From: Botryococcus braunii
Taxonomy: Eukaryota; Chlorophyta; Trebouxiophyceae
Length of the DNA: 27,500 nucleotides
Assembly (NCBI GenBank): GCA_002005505.1
Contig: MVGU01001743.1
Span: forward strand, 5,001 to 32,500
Direction of reading: 5' to 3'
This document shows positions 18,055 to 27,500 of this stretch, piece by piece. Position numbers and translations under genes: made by a program. The notes below the pieces were generated by a model, which saw nothing but the letters and a program-made list of their open reading frames with translations, was not told the DNA's origin and searched no databases. Each line of letters starts with the position of its first letter. Within the stretch, counting starts at the first letter, position 1.

Positions 18055-18071
18055 GTGGTGGGCCCATAACC
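18055..18071 (-). other. Copia primer-binding site, half-tRNA type (initiator Met)
   Basis: The plus strand directly beside the 5' LTR reads GTGGTGGGCCCATAACC. As I recall the sequence, this equals the anticodon-arm segment of plant-type initiator tRNA-Met, not its 3' CCA end. The minus-strand RNA is complementary to it. Drosophila copia and yeast Ty5 are known to prime from an internally cleaved initiator tRNA-Met at this same region, so priming by a half-tRNA is inferred. Confidence 0.75.
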
Positions 18072-18086
18072 TGTTAGGTTATGGGC
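18062..18086. repeat. Inverted repeat masking the copia primer-binding site
   Basis: GCCCATAACC (18062-18071, primer site side) and GGTTATGGGC (18077-18086, inside the LTR end) are exact complements with a 5-base loop TGTTA. In the element RNA the LTR end could pair with the primer site in a 10-bp hairpin. Confidence 0.9.
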
Positions 18087-18763
18087 TTGGCGTATTCCTG
18101 TGCAGTGGCGGCACGGAGGGTGTGAGTCAAAGTTCGCTCTACTGTGTGACGAAGAGTAGAGTCAAGAACATGAACAATCAAGGACTGATTGGGCAACTTT
18201 AAGGAAACACCCGGAGTGCTTGTGTAGTCCCAACCAAGTCTATTACAATTGCTCACTTGCTCTCTCTTAACAACGGAATTCAATCTACCCTAACTGGTAC
18301 GTACTCAGAAAGGATCAATCTCATTGTCCGATGATAAGATAGCCAAGCACATACACATAACATGAAATACTAAGGTCAACAAAGCCTAAAATCTCCCATT
18401 CTATTCACAATCACGTTACCTGTGCAGTGGCGGCACGGAGGGTGTGAGTCAAAGTTCGCTCTACTGTGTGACGAAGAGTAGAGTCAAGAACATGAACAAT
18501 CAAGGACTGATTGGGCAACTTTAAGGAAACACCCGGAGTGCTTGTGTAGTCCCAACCAAGTGCCTTGCCTCTCCGTGCTAGCACCACTACCTTCCTGCAC
18601 TAAACGTGTCTGTAACTTGCGTTATCTCTATCTACATTCAAATTGTTCCTAACCGCGAAGTCTTTGCAGTTTCGCCCATATTAGTCATTTATTATTGTCA
18701 CTGACGGAAATGCCACCATTACTCCACTGAGGGAAAGGCATAAATAACTCATCCAATACAACA
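18072..18763 (-). repeat. Copia 5' LTR
   Basis: 692 bp; transcription enters from the right. TGTTGTATTGG...CCATAACCTAACA on the minus strand. Followed at its outer edge by the CAGGT target duplication (18764-18768). Confidence 0.97.
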
Positions 18764-19907
18764 CAGGTGCAGGAGGGGGTGCTGCTGGTGTTGTAGGTTC
18801 TACTGGTTGTCTCTGAGCTGGTGCAGGCCGAGGGGCGGCAGGCCTTGGTATGTTTCTTGGGTCAACTGTGGTGTCCTCCAGATTGTTGGGGCGGCGCCGA
18901 AGCAGCGGTTGGTTTGCTTCAGGTGGACTTTCTGCTGGCCTCTTAGTGGCATATATAGGATACACGGGAAAAGGATCCGTGAATCCATCATGCATTATTG
19001 TGGCGTGCTCCGGGGGCGGTTGCTCCGGTTGCTGTTCATGCTCCACAAACTTGGTGAAGTTGGCTGTGGGCTGTCGCTGTAGTTCTGCGATTTGAATTCG
19101 TAGTCTCTCCATCTCCCTTGTGAGGGTGTCAATGTCATTAATTGGGGGTGGCGCAGGTGCCTCCCTTGGTGGGTTGTTTGGTGCAATCTGCCTAGGCGGT
19201 GCTGCTGGCTGCTGGTTGCGTCGCTCCGGGAAGTCTCGCTGACGCTGCCAATTTCTGTTGTCTCTATTGTTCTCTCTCTGATTTTGCTGCGGCGGCGGGC
19301 GTGCTGCACGCTGATCCATATTGTCATCGGCGCGGCGATTCCATTGATCCATCCTCTCGCGCGCCGGCACTTGTATGTTCTGGCTTGAATACATGCCCCC
19401 TAAAGGCGCGTGTCCAAATGTTTGTTCATAATCAGCTGCCAATTTTATAATGTCGGCTAACGCTCCTTTGCCGGGGTAGGTCATCTGAACCCTCTCACGT
19501 AGATGTGGTACTAGACCTTTAACAAATAGTTGTGTTACCATTCTGGGAGGCAGAGAGTTCTGCAAATAACCCACTATTTTCCTGAATCTGTCAGCATAAC
19601 TCCTAACAGTCTCATTAGATTGTTGTGCACATGTGTCTAATTTCAACATAAGGGTGTTCTCATCGAGGCCAAATCTTTCGAGAAAAGCCTCCTTGCATTC
19701 ATCCCAGTCACTAAAGTCATCTTGATTTGCACGAAACCAGGTATATGCTTCTTCACGCATTGCGTGTTTGACAAATCGTAAAACTCGATCGCCCACTATA
19801 TGGTTGATCTCAATAAACAACTCAAAGGACTCAAGCCACTGAAAAGGGTCTTCTGTGGGCTTTCCATAGAAAAATTCTAAACGAACAGGAGTTTGTACGT
19901 CTGCCAT
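18681..19907 (-). CDS. Gypsy Gag part, split from pol by the copia insertion
   Basis: Starts at ATG 19907. Element coding runs to 18764; the last ~28 codons to the stop at 18681 come from the copia LTR. Residues 1-165 match the Ty3/gypsy retrotransposon Gag type (FYGKPTEDPFQWLESFELFI, W in the YTWF segment, KEAFLERFG, RSYADRFRKIV), the capsid that packages element RNA. Residues 190-250 are rich in Arg, Asn and Gln and probably bind RNA, since no CCHC knuckle is present. A short helix-like stretch (about 262-282) and a proline-rich tail follow. Counting phase across the insertion (18769-18770 plus 11351 form one codon) shows that Gag and Pol were one frame of about 1619 codons, with the insertion in the Gag-protease linker. 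Confidence 0.9.
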   Translation of the reverse strand: MADVQTPVRLEFFYGKPTEDPFQWLESFELFIEINHIVGDRVLRFVKHAMREEAYTWFRANQDDFSDWDECKEAFLERFGLDENTLMLKLDTCAQQSNETVRSYADRFRKIVGYLQNSLPPRMVTQLFVKGLVPHLRERVQMTYPGKGALADIIKLAADYEQTFGHAPLGGMYSSQNIQVPARERMDQWNRRADDNMDQRAARPPPQQNQRENNRDNRNWQRQRDFPERRNQQPAAPPRQIAPNNPPREAPAPPPINDIDTLTREMERLRIQIAELQRQPTANFTKFVEHEQQPEQPPPEHATIMHDGFTDPFPVYPIYATKRPAESPPEANQPLLRRRPNNLEDTTVDPRNIPRPAAPRPAPAQRQPVEPTTPAAPPPAPVLYWMSYLCLSLSGVMVAFPSVTIIND

Positions 19908-20829
19908 TCTAGTTGTTTAATCAAACAAGGCCTTACGCTCTAGATGGCCTAACACACTATTAGAGATTACGCTCGTGTGTTCACGACACAAATTAATGTC
20001 AGATATGGCTGGTACTGCTACTTACTGTATTGCTGATTCTGCTGTTTTAGCTGGCTGCAGGGGTGCCTGTTCAACAAACGGAGTGTAATCAGACCCCTCC
20101 TAAAGGGGCATCCCGTGAACCCAATTGCAATCGTGCAATGCTAGTCTATTGTAAATTTGGTAATACAAGGTTTCTTTCTGCTTGTTACATTCACTGCAGT
20201 TATAAAATTAACGAATCGTATTACTAAGGTTGCAGTATCTTCAACCTAAACAAGGTCCCACTACCAACCTTGGACTTCCAGAAGATAAAGGCAATCCTTA
20301 CAAAGGTACTGTGAATGATCTTTAAATACTACAACAACTGCTACTACAATTTCTTAGATCGATCAAATATATATTCTTCCTGATGCGTATCCAACTACCG
20401 CGATCTTTGGGGCTGCAAAGATTTCGATAAACAAACAATCAAGCAATCGCGGCTATGAAATTAAGGTCTTTACTGTTGATAAAATTCACACAAACAGAAA
20501 TCAAGTGCTGCAATCAATCAAATTGTCTCAACTAACCGTGCAGTACAGACGATGATGTGCTATAAACTGAACTTTCCAAAAGTATGGTTTCGCTTCAAAC
20601 GGTTGATGCTGATGCTTCTGCTGTCAACTCCTGCGACAAACGGAATGTAATCAAGCCCCTCCTAAAGGGGTATACCCAGCCCTATATGCAGACAAAGCTC
20701 AACTGATTCAAGTTACGGTACAACTTTGTACAAGAAACACGGCAAACTCTGCGCAGAAAGACCAGCTTCGAAGAGCCTAGGGTTAACAAACTTAACACGC
20801 TAATGACTCCCTGGACGGATCGCCATATA
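19908..20829 (-). other. Gypsy 5' leader, no gene seen
   Basis: Untranslated leader between the 5' LTR and gag. Two related segments lie near 20067-20115 and 20628-20675 (AACGGARTGTAATCARRCCC followed by CTCCTAAAGGGG), so part of the leader is duplicated. Each carries a small CCCCT/AGGGG hairpin. No open frame worth noting. Confidence 0.6.
20807..20825 (-). other. Possible gypsy primer-binding site
   Basis: Minus strand TGGCGATCCGTCCAGGGAG starts with the TGG expected for pairing to a tRNA CCA end and lies 4 bases from the 5' LTR. I cannot match it to a specific tRNA. Confidence 0.35.
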
Positions 20830-22175
20830 GGGTTCCGTGCCCAACGGTACCCCCACAAAATTTTTCGGTTAGTTAGCGAGATTCAGTCGGGCTGCGGGGT
20901 TATAAATGTAGGTTCGAATCGATTGGTCGGATCGCCACCCGGGTTTGTGAGGCCCCGGGACCTAGCACTTGGGAGGGACCTACTGGACCGCTCCCGGTCT
21001 TGCGACCGGTCTTTCGGACGATAACCGGAGGCTGGCTCCGATCGCGGTTAGGCTAGCACGGCTCTGACTGGTGGGGCTGGACTCGTGCTGGACCTTGTGG
21101 TTAAAGAGTTATTAGATTACTATCGGTTTTCTTAAAAGGTTTCTGTTCTCCAGGATGTGTGTTTTCTTCCTATTGTGTTTTCTTGAAGTTCATCCGGGTC
21201 TTCCGGATCAGGGTTTAGGCGGCTTACGGCTACGTCGCGGCGATTGCTCAGATGTTTCTCTGCTGTTGTGAGGACCTAGAATATGAGTATTTCGAAGTCT
21301 CTGTGGGGTCGGATGGTGGTGTGCGTTTGATCTCGTGGTGAGGCTTGTGAGGCCGTGTATGGTGTAAGTTTGTCGTCTTACTAACAAGGGTATTGTTCTA
21401 CTCACGTTTATCTTTCAACTTGACAGGTTAATTATGACTATATTATTTCACATTCAGTAGGAATTTGGGTGTTACCAGGCAAATTAACGGTTATCACCGG
21501 GACGATCAATGGCCTAACTCGGCAAGTCAGTGGTGTCACAAAAAGTACTATTATACTGCAAGTGATGTGTTTCAGAAACAATTCCAAATAACAGGTCAAA
21601 CAATCAACATCCCTATTTCGCCGGGGGCCGCGGACAGACACGGAGTTGGGGCGCTATGCTTTACACGCAACTTTCCGAATTATACTGTTGCTTGTGGGCC
21701 GGAGGCTGAGCCCCTAATATACACTCCCCTCTAGTAATACGTACAGCTTCCCAAGCCGTATTAACACATGCCCTCACATGATCAAGGGCGGCTAAAACAC
21801 TGCCAACACATCGATCAGCGGACGGCTAAAAGTCAAAGTTCCTCGTGCCGAGCTGCATGGCACCTACCGAGTACCAAAGTCTCCGCGAACATTCAATTCC
21901 AACCGTTGCTTCGAATGAAAGCACCGGAATACACAATTTTGCCCTTAGGACCTAAATCAGGGACAAATACCCCAGTCCAGGTACAAAAGGGTAAAGACAG
22001 GCGCCATTTTTCCACGACTTTATGAAACGTCAAATAAGAGCCATAATAAAAGCTGTACAAGTCCGATTGAGGGTTGTTTACTTATCACCTTTGTGGCTAC
22101 GCCAAATACACACATTGTCAGTTTAAATCAATCGGATGGCCACCAATGTACACGGTCACACTCCAGTTCACGACA
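20830..22175 (-). repeat. Probable 5' LTR of the gypsy element
   Basis: Partner of 5093-6438 (1346 bp, no indels, three substitutions at 21383, 21727 and 21741). Its outer edge is followed by GTCTAACTAATACTT and not by the TATGTGGCA seen beside the other copy. Confidence 0.75.
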
Positions 22176-22233
22176 GTCTAACTAATACTTGTACCACCCC
22201 GATCCCCATATAGCGGTGGTCTAACTAATACTT
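22176..22233. repeat. Palindrome fragment between 15-bp direct repeats
   Basis: GTCTAACTAATACTT occurs at 22176-22190 and 22219-22233. Between them is a 28-bp piece (GTACCACCCCGATCC...AGCGGTG). Together with neighbouring bases, 22188-22222 equals the outer right arm of the 180-bp palindrome (5042-5076), in the same orientation. It looks like a deleted copy or footprint of the palindromic element with its target duplication. Confidence 0.75.
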
Positions 22234-22680
22234 AGCCGGGGAGTTGAGTCAACTCAGTTGACCCCTCGACGAATGCGGGACAATCGGGGAACTTGTTCTT
22301 AGACAAAGTTTCGACCCTTACAGGACCCGATTCGACAGTGTCCGATTCGACAAACGTCAGTATGACCCCGAAACTGCTGTGATGGGGGGATCACTGCAAG
22401 ATCAAAAGGAGATGGCCCTTTCAAACCGGGATCTCTTCTGAAGGCCACAATATGGCTGAGCTCGGAGACTCACAAAGTGAAGAAGATTCAAACTGCGGGC
22501 CATGCATCCTATTATATATGCTGGTACGCGAGGTTTGGGGTACTTGTGTAGAGAGTCCGTGCAGCGAACTGATTGGACGTAAACAGCTAAAATCCCCAGG
22601 TATCCCCATGCACTTGACCGCTGGATATTTGGTATGTAAAGCCTTAAATGATTGAACATCCTTTTCAATGTGTTCTGCAT
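22234..22680. other. Flanking DNA, no gene seen
   Basis: Single-copy-looking sequence with small local repeats (GAGTTGAGTCAACTC near 22249, paired CGATTCGACA near 22330-22350). No convincing exon or element was recognised. Confidence 0.4.
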
Positions 22681-22681
22681 A

Positions 22682-22798
<117 letters not shown>

Positions 22799-22859
22799 CA
22801 CAAACACGGTAAACAGCACCAGAAACCAAGGATCCTGCCCAAAACGTTGGTGTCGACAC

Positions 22860-22883
22860 CATGGTCCTGACGTCAGGACCATG
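22860..22883. repeat. Perfect 24-bp palindrome
   Basis: CATGGTCCTGAC followed directly by its exact reverse complement, with no spacer. Same architecture as the palindrome at 2656-2681 but unrelated sequence. Confidence 0.9.
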
Positions 22884-23379
22884 CTAGCTAGAACGTAGAG
22901 GCTTATTACATGAACATCTTTAGACTACCCTCGAATACCTCCCTTCATGCTCGTATTTTATTTTGATTTTTTTTGCATAAACACCAACGCTTAACTTGAC
23001 CATTGTTTACGGCGGTCCTGCGGGCGCACGCATATGCATCATACACTCTGCTGGACATTTCTATTTGTTATTGAAAGAATAATCGCCCATTATTAAAAGC
23101 TTATCAACTGGTCAGCTGCCTTGGGCCAGTCGTATGAGGCCCTCTCGATCAGCTGAGCCTCTTGTGAACGCAGACACGCTAATGCAACGTGTGCTGACCG
23201 AACACGCTATTGCAAAATGTTCATTTCAAAGAGCCTTTTGAAGCTTATGGCCACTTCATTGCCCAGATAGGGCTACTTGGCTACTTCCTGCTATATACAT
23301 GGCATTTTCGCATGCATGTGTCCATATGGCCACATGGACTCAACGGCAAACCGCGACTGTCAGTAAAAATCACGCTGCA
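22884..23379. other. Intergenic stretch, no gene seen
   Basis: No supported coding, splice or repeat structure on either strand. Confidence 0.4.
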
Positions 23380-23528
23380 CCTGCCGCAGTACAAGTCACT
23401 CAGACTGTGCCAGTACAATAATCTGCCGCAGCAGCTGTGGCAGTACATGTCACTTAAGAACTGTGGCAGTACAAGTCAGGCAGAAACTGCGGCAGTACAA
23501 GCCCCGCGGAAAACTGCGGCACTACAAC
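23380..23528. repeat. Minisatellite, ~24-30 bp unit, six copies
   Basis: The core CTGYGGCAGTACAAGTCA recurs with anchors at 23386, 23410, 23440, 23466, 23492 and 23519, with variable spacing and substitutions. The plus-strand open frame 23210-23533 owes its C-terminal half to it. Confidence 0.75.
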
Positions 23529-24187
23529 TATAGCTACTGGACATCAAGAAGGGCCGAAAAATTGATCGCCTTCTCGTTTGAAACTCGCCTAATCATCTGG
23601 ACGGTCTTACAAACTTTCTAATTTACCCACCTGCCAATTTCCCAACCTATCAACTTCCCAACTTACCAGGCTATTAAGAAGTGCAGCTCATGCATACATT
23701 TGGATATAGTAGCAAAGCTGCCCAGGAAATTCGCGCCCCACAGGACTGCTACAGCAGCATGCAGCCCAAAATATCACACGCACACACGCAGAGCACGCTT
23801 CGAAACTCACGATTTCCTACCATGTCACCCAAGAATGGTGATAAGCACTAGCGGCCATGTACTACCCTCCCTCTCTACACACATTGGAGTGCTCTTGGAT
23901 GCAGACCCCAAAGGGAGCTCACCGGACGTATTGCAACACTTGCACCCCTGCAACTGCATGCAGGCCCCAAAACATGCATGCTAAAAAATACTTGGAACGA
24001 ACAGGCCATAGACCATGTGTCTTACAGTGCCTCAAGGGCTGTGCGAGCAGTACGCAACTGCAGCCCATAAGATTGAATCCCGCACCGCCTGACCACAGCC
24101 CCGCTGAGCTGCTGCCTCGTGAACATTGCAGGTGCAATAACAGCATGCTACATTACCACTCCGTGCCTCTCTTGACATCATCACCTT
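23529..24187. other. Intergenic stretch, no gene seen
   Basis: Plus-strand frames at 23700-23984 and 23857-24237 lack recognisable domains, and overlap each other in different phases. I see no supported gene here. Confidence 0.4.
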
Positions 24188-24705
24188 ATGCAAATATCGC
24201 CATCCATCACCACATGCATGTTGCCGTTGTTAGCTAAATATCACCATCCATCACCTCATCGATGTTGCTGTTGTCAGCTAAAAATCACCATCAATCGCCA
24301 CATGGCTGTTGTTCTTGGCTAACTATCTCTATCCATCCCCACATCGATGTTATTGTTGTTAGCTAGATATCCCCATCCATCCCCACATGCCTATTACTGT
24401 TGTTAGCTAAATATCACCATTCATCAACACATGCCTGTTGTGGTTGTTGTTGGCTAAATATGACCATCCATCCCAACATGCATGTTAATGTTGTAAGCTA
24501 GATATCACCATCCATCACCACATCAATGTTGCTGTTGTTAGCTAAGTATCACCATCCATCTCCACATCGATTTTGCTGTTGTTACCTAAATATCCCCATC
24601 CATCACCGCATGCCTGTTGTTGCTGTTCTTAGCTAAATATCACCATTCATCCCCACATGCCTGTTGCTGTTGTCAGCTAAATATCACCATCAATCGCCGT
24701 ATGCC
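24188..24705. repeat. Minisatellite, ~44-bp unit, about twelve copies
   Basis: Unit of the form TAGCTAAATATCACCATCCA followed by TCACCACATG and a GTTGCTGTTG segment. The CCATCCATC anchor recurs near 24200, 24245, 24287, 24332, 24373, 24416, 24463, 24509, 24552, 24596, 24641 and 24687. Units differ by many substitutions, so the array is old. The whole period varies and no spacer class exists. Confidence 0.85.
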
Positions 24706-25163
24706 TGCATCAGCAATGAAGAAATAGGGGTATAATCACCCCATGCTTGCAGGGATTTGTTGTCACTGCCACCCGCTTTCCAGATCATACACCATCGCCC
24801 CAAGCCCGGGCTATTACTCAGCTGCAAGCCGCACTCTTACACTTGCGCAGCATCAGAGGCGTGCTTCCTAACTTATGCACCACAACCCTTCCTCAAAGAC
24901 CACTGAAAGCATGGTCACACCATGCTTTGGAGGCTATGCATCCTCACAAATCTCAGCTGCTTCTGCATTCATAACTAAAAACTGCTCTCTATGCAAATCC
25001 AACACGTACTCTATCAACTGATCAGTGCTATGGACCGAACAGGGGACCGAACGGGCAACAGTTAGTGTGAGTGACTAGTAACACCCCATGCTCCAGTGTG
25101 CTGCTCCAATCACAACATGCCTGATTAAGCATTACATAACCACGCTGCTGTGTTTGGGGATGA
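24706..25163. other. Downstream flank of the right-hand host gene
   Basis: Contains the 3' UTR side of the minus-strand gene ending at 25164. One plus-strand frame (24747-24974) has no recognisable content. Confidence 0.4.
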
Positions 25164-27154
<1,991 letters not shown>

Positions 27155-27254
27155 CTTAATCTCCCTCTGCACAGTGTTCCGCTTTCTTGGGGCACCCACC
27201 TGTGCATAGACACCTCCCCGATGACACGCGTACGCATGCACAAGTAAAAAAGGC

Positions 27255-27495
27255 TTGTCCCCCAGAAGACTTCCCTGGTCCCCAAGCGGCCCCAACAGAG
27301 GCTCCCAAAATCTTTCCAAAACGTGACTCCCAAGGGAGCTCCAAAATGATGCCCCAAACAGATCCCAGAAGTACTAGTGCCCAAGGGAGTCTTAAAGGAC
27401 AAATCCCAAAACCATCCCAGAAACTTCTCCCAAGGGAATCCCAGCAAAACTTTGCCAAGGGGAATCCTAAGGACAATTCCCAAAGAGGTCCGAAA
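27255..27495. repeat. Degenerate repeat built on CCCAAGGGA
   Basis: CCCAAGGGAG/AATCC motifs recur near 27329, 27381, 27430 and 27455 among other CCCAA words, with irregular spacing of about 25-50 bp. Open frames on both strands here (PLG/PWEK-type repeats) follow from it. No gene is supported. Confidence 0.5.
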
Positions 27496-27500
27496 TAACA

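Larger units (their letters stand above)
11352..18763 (-). mobile_element. Complete Ty1/copia LTR retrotransposon nested in gypsy gag-pol
   Basis: The 7412-bp element has 692-bp LTRs that look identical, TGTTAG...ACAACA termini and a perfect 5-bp target duplication CAGGT (11347-11351 and 18764-18768). It has a half-tRNA-Met primer-binding site, a purine tract beside the 3' LTR, and one uninterrupted gag-pol frame with all catalytic residues. Integrase precedes RT, which defines copia. All parts needed for movement appear present and the LTRs have not diverged, so the insertion is recent. It also carries an extra ATG-less frame upstream of gag-pol. Confidence 0.97.
5093..22175 (-). mobile_element. 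Ty3/gypsy LTR retrotransposon, carrying a nested copia element
   Basis: Two 1346-bp direct repeats (5093-6438 and 20830-22175) bracket a minus-strand gag-pol. Removing the nested copia leaves an internal region of about 7.0 kb. In transcription order it holds the 5' LTR, a 920-bp leader, gag, protease, a methyltransferase-like domain, RT, RNase H and a PHD finger. Then come 1.2 kb without recognisable function, a purine tract, and the 3' LTR. The protease-RT-RNase H order and the YLDD/RNase H sequences are Ty3/gypsy-like. No integrase was found. The LTRs do not end in clean TG...CA, and no target duplication joins the two flanks, so the termini are less certain than the coding core. Confidence 0.8.

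Noticed and set aside
23210..23533. 107-codon plus-strand frame starting MQNVHFKEPF
   Set aside because: Its C-terminal half is a minisatellite and the N-terminal half has no recognisable features.
24188..24705. Regular array considered as CRISPR
   Set aside because: The whole unit repeats with variation and there are no unique spacers. The DNA is eukaryotic.

Overview
This is eukaryotic DNA dominated by retrotransposons, with pieces of intron-containing host genes at both edges. Most likely it comes from a green-lineage alga, but this is tentative. The reasons are a copia primer-binding site that matches the anticodon half of a plant-type initiator tRNA-Met, a Ty3/gypsy polyprotein with a PHD finger after RNase H, short GT-AG introns, and long CA/GT tracts in introns and a 3' UTR. 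No prokaryotic operons, rRNA, tRNA genes or CRISPR arrays were seen. All comparisons were done by eye.

Layout. 1-2486 is a minus-strand, 5'-truncated non-LTR (LINE) element: the end of an endonuclease, a linker and a reverse transcriptase frame that stays open off the left edge. 2490-3400 is mostly featureless. 3400-4890 looks like the 3' part of a minus-strand host gene; a 60-nt exon-like block flanked by splice signals lies once in each of four tandem ~241-bp repeats. 4897-5076 is a 180-bp near-perfect palindrome.

5093-22175 is a minus-strand Ty3/gypsy element bounded by two 1346-bp direct repeats (probable LTRs, three substitutions seen). Its gag-pol frame encodes Gag, an aspartic protease, a methyltransferase-like domain with a CNPPF motif, RT, RNase H and a PHD finger, then stops where an integrase would be expected. 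That frame is split by a complete Ty1/copia element (11352-18763) with 692-bp LTRs that look identical and a 5-bp target duplication. Removing the insertion would restore one continuous frame. The copia element has an intact 1802-residue gag-pol frame. Just upstream is a 161-codon frame without ATG whose start resembles the histone H3 tail.

22176-25163 holds a fragment of the palindrome, a long CA tract, a perfect palindrome and two minisatellites. 25164-27154 is the 3' part of a second minus-strand host gene. Its four exons are phase-consistent and encode a coiled-coil-like protein with a proline-rich tail that I do not recognise.

History. The gypsy element arrived first, and copia later jumped into its coding frame. 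The whole ~17-kb complex lies upstream, in the sense of transcription, of the first host gene's visible exons. It therefore either sits in an intron of that gene or has cut it.
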